64,000 nt of DNA from positions 12,339,194-12,403,193 of the forward strand of contig OX328102.1 of the NCBI GenBank assembly GCA_946811185.2, read 5' to 3'. Position 1 is the stretch's first letter, and each line of letters starts with the position of its first letter. The DNA comes from Hippopus hippopus (taxonomy: Eukaryota > Mollusca > Bivalvia > Cardiida > Cardiidae). Of the stretch, positions 21,815 to 32,577 are shown piece by piece. The position numbers and the translations under genes are program-made. Below the pieces are notes generated by a model. It did no database searches and had not been told where the DNA came from. It saw only the letters and a program-made list of their open reading frames with translations.

Positions 21815-22714
21815 CAAGGGTTGTCCCAAAACTCATAGACAAACTTTATAGAAGGGCCGTTTTTAGCGTCAGGACATTTATTTTTACATATTTCAAACAC
21901 GAAGGTCTTACGATTTTTGTTTGTATTTCACTTACTAACACAGATTACTAATAACGAACTGTAAGGTGCATTGAGGGATGGCCACGACCCTCATGTACCA
22001 CAGTTTAGACGTGGACAATAAAATTACAAAAAAAAAAAACATGAAGGTCTTATTTCACTTTATGTTAAGTCTCCAACAAAATGCTAGCTTTATTTTTACT
22101 TCAAATTCAAAAAAATTGATAAGGAGGTGTCATTTCCGGGCGCACATCATTTTCTCCATATACGTTTTTGTATGAACTCAAATCATGCACGAATATTTTC
22201 AATATCTGACATCATTTCTACTTCATATTACATGAATGTCTTCTTCTGAAACTTTGAATTTATCACAGAAAATTTGAATGTGATCGAGTACAAAACGGAC
22301 AGTATTCAGACAAACGAAAAAGTTCGGTAGAAAATAGGAAATTTTAAATGACGACGTAAGTTCGATTCCAGCAATGAGCTGCTCTCCGTTATGTTTGTGA
22401 CAGGAATGTGGTTTAAGACAGTTTTTGACCGGTCGTGGATTAAACGACATCGCAAATGCGTTGAATTTCATGGAGAATACTTCGACAAAGGCTAAAAACT
22501 TAACATGGACGTTGTTATTGATGTTTGACGTGCGCTGCAATGTGGTAACTTGTTGTGGATTTATGCTATAATTTTCTTATTTGTAAAGATTTTTGTGTGA
22601 TTTTTTATACACATGTTTGGATCATATGTATTGAAAACATATCTGAAAATTGCATTTGAGGCGTTTTATTTTCTTTTTTAATGAAATTGTCATGGAATTT
22701 TTGGACAACCCTCA
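21815..22714 (+). mobile_element. degenerate mariner-type element, 0.9 kb
   Basis: The ends are inverted: CAAGGGTTGTCCCAAAAC at the left and TGAGGGTTGTCCAAAAAT on the complement of the right, each next to a TA dinucleotide (21813-21814 and 22715-22716). On the plus strand, a frame near 22430-22492 reads WIKRHRKCVEFHGEYFD then a stop. This resembles the conserved RW.KC....G.YFE ending of mariner transposases. The rest of the coding region is deleted or unreadable. The 105-residue minus-strand frame at 22223-22540 is antisense to this remnant. Confidence 0.6.
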
Positions 22715-24003
22715 TATATATACATATCAATAATAGCCTACCAGTCTAACCTTTTGTTTACATAAAGCGCTGGGCTGCGTTTTGATTTGCATTTAGTCTT
22801 TTTTAATTTTCATAAAAGCGTTGTCTGCGCATGTCATATTCTTCGAAGATAAGACATGTCCGCTATGACGCATCACTATCCTGTACTTGATAAATTTCAA
22901 TATGCGTTGCTAATCTAAACCTCTGCCGCTAAAACAGTAGCAATGAAGAAAATGTCTCTAAACAATACCTCTCAGAAAAAATCGAGCTTGTTTTTCGCTT
23001 CAAATTTCTGAAGAATTTAATTATTTCAAACGGGAAAAATAGTTTTTAAAAATACCATTGATTACTGCAAATCTTTGTAGAGTGCTTCTAAATATAGATT
23101 TCAGGAAACCCAGGATTTGTGCATCTGGGTTATTCCAGACTTATCAACAAAAAATGTACCGGGGCTGTGTTTATAAATGACAGGTGCATAGATTATGTGC
23201 TAGCTAATCATGGCTAGTTTAATCGTACGAGGTACATTGTTTTATTAAGTAAAGGTTTGCTTTTTATTTAGTATCGATCGCCGTTCTGAAAAGTAGTTCG
23301 GTTCTGTACCTAGAATGCCTAAATCAGATAGGTATGTATTTGAAAAATGCCACCTAGCGGAAGATATTAGACACTAACGTTTCCGAACTTTAGCGATATC
23401 AATTATAAAAAAAAAAGTGACGTGTTTTTTTTCTGTACATATTTCCGCCAGTCAGTTGTGAATGTCTGTGTTTACTATTAGAAATTAGTAAGCGCTTTAT
23501 CGTTAGTAAATGATGACCAGTTTATGTATATTACGGTATGAACAAAATGTTTCGTTTTTCATTGTACTAGTGTGTAATATTGCTGATAGATCAACCACTT
23601 CATTTTAAGTGTTACACCTTCAGTCCAAAATCATACTTAATTGCTGATTTTAATGAGAGAACTTGTTGATGTTCTTACATTCTCGTTGATATTGATAAAG
23701 TCAATCAATAAACTTTCAACATATATCAACAAATTAATTTTAGGGACAAGAGATGTCATACACCTATGTTAACAGAGACACTTATATTGTTGAGATACCA
23801 AACGTACTTTAAATCACTTAGATTTTTATATGAAGACTAAAGTGCACTGCAAGGCTTTTTTGTACATGTAAATCAAATTACCAACCCTTACGTAAATGTT
23901 TGTCCGACTTATTCTTGAAAATATATTTAGCCCTTAGAGACCATCTGCTTGGAGAGAAAAATCATTTAAAACTGAAGCTTTCCTTTAAGGAGATACTTCT
24001 AGT
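22715..24003. other. intergenic; possible 3' flank of the minus-strand gene
   Basis: No domain is visible. If the exon at 24004-24164 is terminal, this would be its 3' untranslated region and downstream flank. I did not see a canonical AATAAA signal close to it on the minus strand. Confidence 0.35.
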
Positions 24004-24164
24004 CTACTTAACCTTTACCTTGCAACGACCAGTTCCGAGCTGTAAAGATTTCACTGTATAGGCCTTACCCGTAGTGCATTCTTGTTGACTGTCACTAAAC
24101 ATTTCACCAAGGTCGCATTGTCCCGAAGTCAGATAAATCGGCAATTTTCCGCTCTGGTCGATGT
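24004..24164 (-). CDS. candidate terminal exon of the minus-strand gene
   Basis: On the minus strand a splice acceptor (TTGCTTGTTGTTTCAG) is followed by an open stretch of 53 codons ending in TAG (24004-24006). It reads DIDQSGKLPIYLTSGQCDLG, then a hydrophilic segment with two more cysteines and a basic KVKVK end. The motif CDLG[EQ] recurs in the candidate exon at 30945-31088, which suggests internal duplication. A donor-like AAG/GTAAAG at 24016 could make this an internal exon instead. The exon takes up phase 1, whereas 30945-31088 ends in phase 0, so at least one exon or an alternative acceptor is missing between them. The family is not recognised. Confidence 0.5.
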
Positions 24165-24269
24165 CTGAAACAACAAGCAATTTCGTTGAAATGATATCCC
24201 TGCCGAAAAAGACCTTTTTTGATACAAACATATTAGAGGTATTGTGTTTTGCATATACATGTGGTCTTT

Positions 24270-24665
24270 TTGTTATTGGTCCGTGATGGAATTACACATT
24301 AAGCCCCCTTTTTCCATGGCACAGCATTTCATTAAAGTAAAAATATATATAAGAGGTCCATAATGGCTTATACATTAAGTCCCCTTGTTCCATAACATGG
24401 CATTTCATTAAATGAAAACAAATAATGAAAATATACATCAAGCCCCCCTTTTCCATGACAAGTCATTATATATAGAAGAAAATTGTATCAACGGACTATC
24501 CAAAGGAAGACATGCATGAAATTTCAACAATTTTCGTCAAAGACTTTAGAAGATATCTGTCCAGGCAGACGGATGGGCGAACAGACTGTTATTGGTCCAT
24601 AATGAAATTATACATTTAGCCCCCTTTTTTTATGACATAGCATTTCATGACATAAATCAAATAAC
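24270..24665. repeat. tandem repeat, 60-90 bp, four units
   Basis: The phrase TATTGGTCCRTAATGGAATT, ACATTAAGCCCCCTTTTTCC, ATGRCAYRGCATTTCATTAA recurs at about 24275, 24357, 24425 (partial) and 24590. A unique stretch with CAGACGGATGGGCGAACAG separates the last two. It is non-coding. Confidence 0.65.
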
Positions 24666-25920
24666 TACTGTCTTTGGCTTGTGATAATCGGCTCAACCAC
24701 AATCAGATGCAAATTTTTGTTTCATCAGAGGTCAAAAATAAAGTTCTTCCAATCCATTTTCTGTATGTATTTCCACATTCTATATACCATATCTTTTCTT
24801 AAACCAGTTGGCGTTATAGTGTATCGAAAGTAAAAATCCTCACATTTCTGCTTGAAAGATGAATTTATGAGGAAATCAAAGGACTGAACGTCCTGAAAAG
24901 CGGATTTGTTGAACAGTTTTAAGCTTTGAGTTGATGTAATGAATAAAAAAAAATTTTTTTTATCACATGTAATACATGTATAATATTTAAGTAATTAGTA
25001 GAGTAAGCAAGGGCAATGGGAGTCAAAGTTGTTCTACCAAGTGTGCTGCACAGCAGCTGTTTGTTTACTACTTATTAGAGTATTAATTTGATCCAACAAT
25101 TTGATGGTTTTTCTTTCTGCTAGTATTATATTTAGGACTGTAAACACGCATAGGACTGGGGGGGGGGGGGAAAACAAGATAGATTTATAAGTGAAAGTTA
25201 TTTGACAAATATATAGAACACTTCAGTTGTTTATTTGTGGATGAATAAGACTTAAAAAACTATACAAAATAGGATGATGATATATAATGATATTTCTGTA
25301 AAAACACATTGTTAAGGTCTACAGCTGTCAATCACTTTCAGCAATCATGAGCAACTTTGATCAAAGAGTACAATATATTGCTACTTACACATGTATGCAA
25401 TATGAAATTTTTGTGCCTTCTTGTTGAACTTCTTACCAGAGGACAAGATTTTTGACTCCCACAAATTAAAACCAACTATTCAGATTTTCATACCCTCAAC
25501 AAATTCAAAAATGACTTACTGAATTATAGCTGGAAAATCATAAGTAAAGAAGAAAGATAAGATTAAGAAAATAAAATCTGAATTGATATTTCCTTAATGC
25601 GCTACTCAGCCTCTTTGGGTATTATTAGATTTCATGCCACAGTTTTGGAAAGCTTTGAGGGGATGGTACTTAATCAATAACATGCGCCATCAACAAGGAT
25701 TTATATATTCAAATCAGTATCAAGACATCATATCTGGTGTAATAAAAATAAACAGAGTGACCTATTGCTAAAATAGCCTACAATTCCATTATCAAACACC
25801 CAAAATTGCATCGTTTTACTGAATTTAACTATACACTTTATTGAAAAGAAATATATATCTGGTAGTATTTATTGGCCTTTTACGAAATAATTTGATCTGT
25901 GGAAAAAAAAAAAAAAAAAA
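24666..25920. other. intergenic with poly-G tract
   Basis: There are 13 consecutive G at 25158-25170. A donor-like site and a 39-nt open stretch with two Cys codons at 25437-25475 on the minus strand were considered as a micro-exon but not accepted. The stretch ends in 18 A directly before the Helitron-like element. Confidence 0.4.
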
Positions 25921-27589
25921 GGGCCATGATGGCCCTGAAGTCGCTCACCTGAGCCTTTTGATCAAACATGACCCATTTCCAATCTCTTCAGAGATATTAA
26001 GACAAACAATCTGACAAACACTCATTAGTATTGGGCTTACAAATATGGCCTCTAGAGTGCACACAAGCTTTCTCTAAAATTTGTCTCAACGGCCTACTTG
26101 ACATGTAGAATAAAATCCAGACATACATTCCGACAAACTTTCATGAGTATTTGAGAGAAAATGTGGCCTGTAGGGTGTATAAAAGGTTTTTCCAAGATTT
26201 GACCTAGTGACCTAGTTTTTTGTCCAACATGACCCATATTCATACTAGTCTAAGATATTATCAATACAAACATTCAAAGCAAATTTCAAGATTATTGGAC
26301 TGAAAATGTGGCCTCTAGAGCATACACACGGTTTTTCAAGGATGAAACTTGGTGACCTAGTTTTTATTCCATGTGACCCATTTTCAAACTCATGCAAGAT
26401 ATCATCAAGACAATCATTCTAACAAAAGTTTAAAGAATATTGGACTGTAATTATAGTACAAAAGGTTTTTCCGAGATTTGACCTTGTGACCTAGTTTTTT
26501 ATCCTAAATGACCCATTTTCATACTAGTCTAAGAAATTATCAAGACAAACATTCTGACCGAATTTCAAGATTATTGGACTGAAAATGTGGCCTCTAGAGC
26601 TTACATAAGGTTTTTCTAAGATTTGACCTGGTGACCTAGTTTTTGACCTGACATGACCCATTTTCAAACTCATCCAAGCTATCATCATGACAAACATTCT
26701 GACCAACTTTAAAGAGCATTGGACTGAAAATGTGGCTTCTGGAGCGTACACAAGGTTTTCCAAAGAATTGACCAAGTGACCTAGTTTTTGACCCAACATT
26801 GGCCCACTTTCGAACTCGTCTGTGATATTATCAAGACAAATAATCTGACCAAATTTCAAGAGTATTGGACTGAAAATGTGGCTTCTGGAGCATACACAAG
26901 TTTTTTTTCTAAGATTTGGCCTAGTGACCTAGTTTTTGACCCAACATGGCCCATTTTCAAACTTGTCAGAGATATCGTCAAGATAAACATTCTGACCAAC
27001 TTTCAAGAGTTTTGAACTGAAAATGTGGCCTCTAGAGCGTACACAAGGTTTTTCTAAGATTTGACCTGGTGACCTAGTTTTTGACCCGACATGGCCCATT
27101 TTCGAACTCGTCCGAGATATCATCAAGACAAACATTCTGACGACCTTTCAAGAGTATTGGACTGAAAATGTGGCCTCTAGAGCGTACACAAGGTTTTTCT
27201 AAGATTTGACCTGGTGACCTAGTTTTTGACCTGACATTGCCCATTTTCAAATTCGTCAGAGATATCATCAAGACAAACATTCTGACGACCTTTCAAGAGT
27301 ATTGGACTGAAAATGTGGCCTCTAGAGCGTAGACAAGGTTTTTCTAAGATTTGACCTAGTGACCTTGTTTTTGACCCGACATGACCCATTTTCAAACTCG
27401 TCCGAGATATCATCAAGACAAACATTTCTAACCAAGTTTCACAAGTATCGGACTGAAAATGTGGCCTCTAGAGTGTTCACAAGGTAAAAGTTGACGACGC
27501 ACGACGGACGACGCACGACGGAAGACGGACGCCGGACACAGCACGATCACAATAGCTCACCATGAGCACTTCGTGCTCAGGTGAGCTAA
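25921..27589 (+). mobile_element. Helitron/Helentron-like non-autonomous element, copy 2
   Basis: The left end is GGGCCATGATGGCCC plus CGCTCACCTGAG. The right end is a perfect GAGCAC TTC GTGCTC hairpin, then AGGTGAGCTAA. The core is an array of about ten units with a 145-bp period, each holding GACTGAAAATGTGGCCTCTA, TTTGACCTGGTGACCTAGTT, and CATCAAGACAAACATTCTGA. Units near 26930-27430 are nearly identical, and outer units are more diverged. Because 145 is not a multiple of 3, similar short frames of 68 codons recur on the minus strand at 26929, 27074 and 27219; these are by-products. A segment GACGACGCACGACGG-rich precedes the 3' end. There is no transposase. Confidence 0.75.
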
Positions 27590-27944
27590 AAAATAAATAG
27601 CTTGCTGTTTAGAGCATAAACAAACAATTCAATAGATATGGAGCCCTCAGATTATGTGGTTTGTAAAGGGTAGAAAAAAATTCTGGAAAAAAAAAATAAA
27701 TAAATACTGATGTCTTGTTTTCCAACACTGTTTTCATAAGCCCTATTACACAGGACTCATAAAACATAGGATTTATTGTGTGTTAAAGGGTAAAAAGAAA
27801 TAGAAAAATCCTCAAAAATTCTCCCAATTTAACTTTGTATGACATGAAATTCAAGGGTCAAATATAGGCCATGTTTGGACAAACCGTAAGGTATTTTGAA
27901 TACTGATTACATGTATCTGTAACAGTTCTGTTAAATAGCCCCAA

Positions 27945-28025
27945 AGGCTGGGATTGAACCTAGAACCTTCAGGTCAAAACTGCGTAGGCAAACGTTCTAC
28001 CAAATTGCTACAAAAGCTAGCTCTA
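27945..28025 (-). repeat. tRNA-like SINE head
   Basis: On the minus strand, GTAGCAATTTGGTAGAACG (A box) and TCTAGGTTCAATCCCAG (B box) are spaced as in a tRNA. The acceptor and D-stem pairing is imperfect, and no body or tail is evident, so this is a SINE fragment or tRNA relic. Confidence 0.5.
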
Positions 28026-28201
28026 TAGCAAGACAGATAAGTGTACCCTTATACAAACACAAGCTATACATTTATATCAATCTGTGGGATAGACCAGTAT
28101 ACAACACATGGATCCATGTCAGGTTTCCTTGGCATCTGACAACTGGATCTGGAGAAAATTTTGATTGGGGTTTATTTTAACACTTTACTGACCACCCATG
28201 T

Positions 28202-28376
28202 TAACCCTTAGACTGCTAAGCACAACTCACTGACCTTTTGCGGACAGTGTAGATCAATATCAGACTGCACAGAATGTGCAGTCTGATCTTTGATCTACAG
28301 TGTCCGATAAGGAGATATTTATTGTCCTCAAAAGTACCTTGAAATAGCAATCTTTGGGATTTTACTATCGAGTATT
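28202..28376 (+). repeat. MITE family C, copy 1
   Basis: It begins TTAACCCTTAGACTGCTAAG and contains a perfect hairpin, ATCAGACTGCACA / TGTGCAGTCTGAT, then GATCTACAGTGTCC. It ends near TTTTACTATCGAG. The same order, inverted, is found at 31104-31276. The TTAACCC start suggests TTAA target specificity (piggyBac-like), which is inference. Confidence 0.65.
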
Positions 28377-28639
28377 TTCTCCTGTTCCAACATTATTTCA
28401 TTCACAAGAGTGAACTTCAGCTCATTTGTATCAGTTTCTGAATTGTTGTCTTCAGATACATTTAAAGAGCCTAAACCTTGTCATATGGGGAATGAATGAA
28501 TAATGAAATAGCATCCATTTAATTACCATTTTTGATTAAAAAGCAAACAGTAATTTATGCATAGATGGTGGACATAGACTAATCTGAACAATCTTACAAA
28601 AATTAAGTCCCCTCTAAATGTGGATCTGGGGTCCTGCAT

Positions 28640-28830
28640 GGCTTACTAGTAAAGTTTAGGACTTGTTACCATTATGGCCATATTTTTTCTGTGGGAGTGT
28701 CCTTAGGCAAGACACTTCAGAGCCCTAGCCTAGTACTGCTGAAACCCAGACATACTTAAATAAGCTAGTTGTAGCAGTTATATGACTGAAATAATGTTGA
28801 AAGCGACATTAGACGCCATTCAATTAATCA
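28640..28830 (+). mobile_element. SINE, second family, copy 1
   Basis: The sequence CTGTGGGAGTGTCCTTAGG, CAGAGCCCTAGCCTAGTACT, and the end block ATATGACTGAAATAATGTTG-AAAGCGAC align with the minus-strand copy at 49985-50185. The region before it (GGTCCTGCATGGCTTACTAG) is a decayed tRNA-like head. The AAAGCGACATTAGACGCC ending resembles the LINE-shared 3' tail seen on many molluscan SINEs. Confidence 0.65.
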
Positions 28831-29595
28831 AATGTGGATCTAACACAGGCCTCCCGCAAGGTCAACCTTTATCTGACATTTCTGTCAGCCTCACAAAATG
28901 TAGCTCTTAAGCTTTTGAAAACATTGGTAGACAGATTTTTTTTTCATTCTTACCAAAGTCATTTTTCCCCCATTTCATAACACCATAAAGGATACAGTGT
29001 GTTTTAACTAAGGTAAGTGTGGCTATATTATTCCATTTTGAAGGATGTTCAGAAAAACTTTTGAAACAACTTATCTAATTGGCTGAGCTTTATTTGGCTG
29101 TACTAAAAATCATGGGTTTTCAGAAGGACTAGTAATGGTGGTTTTTGTCTGAGATTATGCTTTAAGTCAGATTGAAAATATCAACAGCTCACCCTAGGGT
29201 TTGTAAACATGTGAGCTTAAATAAATACACTAAACATGATTACTATATTTTCCTTTACCATAGAATTTTAAGCATTTCTAAAATCATTATTAATCAGCAT
29301 TATGCAAGACTCTTTTGAAATACTGAAACTTCTGTACTCAATATCAAGGTTTTGATTTTTAAAACAGCATTTTACAATCCTAGTCAGACTATAAACACAA
29401 CACTTTCTGAACTTTCATATAGTGGGTATAATTATATAGACTGCAAACAGTTCAAATCTAAAACAGTGTGCCTATAGGAGTGGGATTTTACTATGTTAGG
29501 TGGTCTGATCTTAATCTACTCTTGCTACAAAGGAAACAAACTGTCCTCATTCTGAAGTATAAAGCATGTATTGTTTTGAAACTAGTATATTTAGT
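28831..29595. other. intergenic; nothing recognised
   Basis: No gene or repeat was identified apart from a family-C core remnant (GTGGTCTGATCTTAATCTAC) near 29500. Confidence 0.4.
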
Positions 29596-29823
29596 TTAAA
29601 CCTTTACAAAACAATCCCGATTTTGAACGACCCTGAGGAAGAAGGCTTTTAAAAAGAATTTGGGAATTTGAGAAAATGCTGGTAACCAGCATTTTTCCTT
29701 TTCCCACAATGTCTTCAGACCTTCCAAAAATAAAATTCATATCTTGAGTCACAATGATTCTGATATCAGCAAATGCTTTCGACTTGGACAAGTCTCAAAT
29801 TTTGTTGTGTGGTAAAGAGTTAA
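29596..29823. mobile_element. MITE family B, near-complete copy
   Basis: It starts TTAAACCTTTACAAAACAAT and ends GTGTGGTAAAGAGTTAA, giving inverted ends with TTAA at both borders. The interior carries GAGAAAATGCTGGTAACCAG / CATTTTTCCTTTTCCCACAA as a hairpin and the shared TTCGACTTGGACAAGTCTCA. No coding sequence is present. Confidence 0.75.
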
Positions 29824-30944
29824 AAAAAAAAAAAAAACACTGGAGTCCTCTCAGGGAAATAGAAACAATGGCTTTCTGTATGTAATTTCTTACTGAAAGC
29901 ACATTGTCCTTTCCATGACTCTAACACCTAGGAATCCCTTCAAGGGCTCTTCCTTATTACTACACATCTTGAAACTATTGATTTCAAAATGAAATACAAA
30001 ATCAAACTAGACACAACAATTTTAGTGTTCAGATACATTGATTTCTTCTTTATTCAAAAAGAAAATTCTTGGTTTTATTACTGACCTAAAAAAATGTTAT
30101 GTAATAGTCTGAAAGGTGAAATCTAAATGGTATGTTTAGTATTTTCTAGGATTTAGGCCATGTTTAATTCATGAGTATTGAATATACCTTTCTTCTGTAA
30201 CATAAATGAAAATTCACCTTGTATCATAATAAAGACACAAGTCAAGAAATAATGATTTCACAAAAGAAAAGCAAGGTTAACTCATGCACTGGCACAAAAC
30301 ATTAAACTGATTGTAATACCTTCAAGAATAATTTGATGTTTGACTGATTTCTGGAGGTTAATTTAGTTTCAACACTGTTTCAGTCTTACAGTGACAACAA
30401 CCCATTTATTTGTGTATGGCTTCGGTTTTACTAGGGCTAGGCTGACTCTATGCATGTCTTGTCTATAGGCACTCTTACAAAATCCTGCGAACTAGGTGAG
30501 GATAAAAAATCCGGGATAACTCAACCGACACCTTCACCAATCAGCCACAGTCTCACAGAACCTCACTAAATAAATGAACGGGATTATGTCATTTTACCGC
30601 TATATTGGTGCAAATAAAAAAAAAAACATGGGCTGTATAGGTTCAAGCTTAGACCACATATTCTGCACAGTCTGAACTTAGATTATCGTTCACAGTTTCA
30701 AAAAAATCTATAGATGTACATTCCTTTTTGAAGTTTTGAGCCATGCCTTTGTGAATTTGAGTCATATTACATCATTGAACCACTACAGGGACATGTGCAA
30801 AAAAAACATGATGTAGCATGACGAGACACTTGAAATTCAATATTAACACTGGTAAAACGGTTATTCATTAATTACTTACAATGCAGTTTTGAGTGAATCC
30901 ATTTTCATGGTCTAAAGAATAGAATTAAAATCAGCACTCATCAC
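29824..30944. other. probable intron of the minus-strand gene; nothing recognised
   Basis: No repeat family or domain is recognised except a weak family-C core (TCTGCACAGTCTGAACTTAG) near 30660. The segment would be intronic if the flanking candidate exons are real. Confidence 0.35.
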
Positions 30945-31088
30945 CTGCAAGAACATAGTCCGGATATTATTTGCTTTTTGATATCTGCAAATCCCTACAC
31001 TGGGTACAGCTGAAGCAGCCAGAAATTGACCAAGATCACACTCAGTGTGACAAGTTGCCATTAGAAGTAAAAATTCACCTATACATAA
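30945..31088 (-). CDS. candidate internal exon, Cys-containing, unknown family
   Basis: On the minus strand an acceptor (GTTTCATTTTAG) precedes 144 nt (48 codons, phase 0 to 0) without a stop, followed by a good donor (TTGCAG/GTGATG). The peptide includes FLLLMATCHTECDLGQF and VGICRYQK. The CDLG motif matches the candidate exon at 24004-24164. An alternative acceptor (GTATAG, exon to 31078) is also open. Phase 0 at its start fits the end of the exon at 38686-38768. Family and function are unknown. Confidence 0.45.
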
Positions 31089-31103
31089 CTAAAATGAAAC
31101 TTT

Positions 31104-31276
31104 CAAGTCGATAGTAGAAATCCAAATATTTCTATTTCAAAGTTATCTTAGGAGGAGAAATACCTCCTTACTGGGCAGTATAGATCAAAGATCAGACTGC
31201 ACCTTTGGTGCAATCTGATCTTAATCTACACTGTCTGCAAAAGGTCCTTGAGTAGCATTTAGCAGCCTAAGGGTTA
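31104..31276 (-). repeat. MITE family C, copy 2, inverted
   Basis: On the minus strand it begins TTAACCCTTAGGCTGCTAAA at 31276, has the hairpin core GATCAGATTGCACC / GGTGCAGTCTGATC, and ends with TTTCTACTATCGAC. It mirrors the copy at 28202-28376 across 2.7 kb. Confidence 0.65.
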
Positions 31277-32479
31277 AAGGAATTGGTCCCTCTATAAAAC
31301 TTTAAAAACTATAGGCATACTTTCATTCTGAGGTTTGAATTACTTGCTGTTTACATGAAGCACAGTTACCTTCTCTAGTATGGGTTGAGCAGCAGTTCAT
31401 CATAAATATGTATTTTATTAAATAAAGTACATATACTTCAATCTCCAAGCATAAAAAGATATATCAAAGAATTTAAATCTATATGTCCAAATAGTAAGAC
31501 GTATAGATCTAGACTAAGATGTATTCCTGTGGACCCTTTATCAAACATCTGTCTGAAAATTCTGCATTCTTAATTCTTTTGCATTAAAGGTAACAAAATA
31601 GAATTCAAGCATATTAGAAGGACTATGAATGGACTTTCACACCTTGAAGATAACTGAGTATCTTAGGCTTAAAGTCCAGGATGTTAGGTTAAGTTAGTGG
31701 ATGTGCAGTTCACTGAGAAGGACATGATTTCCCATCGAAAATCTTCAGCATAAATTCACTTTACGGGTTCGTACTTGATCGGGGCCGTTTGTAAACGCAG
31801 GATTTCTTTATGTCCCATCGATAACTGGAAAGAAATTTTGGAAGCAGTCTTGCATAAATCAAACGTCAAATATATTTTTCTAATAGACTACACGATCTTC
31901 ATTTTTTTTAAACGTTTCACAGAAATGTTTCAAACAATTCGGAAATTCATCGATAGTGCTGTACCTAACAAGGTGCCGAATCGACTTTATGGGTTCTGTG
32001 TTTTCGTTATCAAGAGAGTTTTAAATCATTTACGGCCAAATTCTAGCAAGCTATCTGAACAGTTAAAGATATCTGATATAATACAGAGTTTAAAAATGTA
32101 TTTCACTAAGAAATTATTGCTTAATCTCCTTGTTCATTTCGACAGCGGACGACACAAGTTGTGAATGAACATTTCTTGAATGAAAATGGGGCAGTCTGTG
32201 TAAACAATGTTCATACGCATTAATGGCAATATTTAATGAAAAAAGAAGAACAAACTTTGTTTATGTATTTAGAGTATTTGAAACTGACATTTTTTGTAGT
32301 TTTGACGAAATTTCGATAAAGAAATCAAATATAATTTGTATGATTTGTTCAAAGTCAGAGCTGAATATCATTTGTAGATCTGTGTAGTTCGTCCCTACGC
32401 CAGCAATGCAAAACTGAAAGTGAGCGCGCATGCGTCGTTACGCATGATGTATTTGGTTCCGGCCAAAACGATCACAGTA
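31277..32479. other. intergenic or intronic; unrecognised 129-codon frame
   Basis: A plus-strand frame of 129 codons spans 31775-32164. It is hydrophobic and lysine-rich, with no motif, signal or promoter I can name, and is treated as unproven. Near 32390-32470 the sequence becomes GC-richer, with several CpG (GTGAGCGCGCATGCGTCGTT). Confidence 0.35.
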
Positions 32480-32507
32480 AGCGGATTTGCTATATAGCAA
32501 ATCCGCT
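32480..32507. repeat. 28-bp perfect palindrome
   Basis: AGCGGATTTGCTAT is followed directly by ATAGCAAATCCGCT, a 28-bp palindrome with no loop. It lies 71 bp left of a long-inverted-repeat element. Confidence 0.8.
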
Positions 32508-32577
32508 AAAAAGAGGACCACACACTACCAAATTTAACTGACTCTTTTTCACTGAAGATAAATCTATACACTTAAAT

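Noticed and set aside
22223..22540. 105-codon minus-strand frame
   Set aside because: It lies antisense to the mariner transposase remnant between matching TIRs, so it is most likely a shadow.
25437..25475. 39-nt micro-exon candidate on the minus strand (two Cys codons, good donor)
   Set aside because: The acceptor lacks a pyrimidine tract and the exon does not fix the phase mismatch with 24004-24164.
26929..27425. Three similar 68-codon minus-strand frames (MFVLMIS...SRGHIFS)
   Set aside because: They recur every 145 bp because they lie in the tandem core of the Helitron-like element. The period changes frame, so no continuous protein results.
31775..32164. 129-codon plus-strand frame
   Set aside because: It is the longest unexplained frame in its region but has no recognisable domain, promoter or splice context. 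I kept it only as a note under the surrounding segment.
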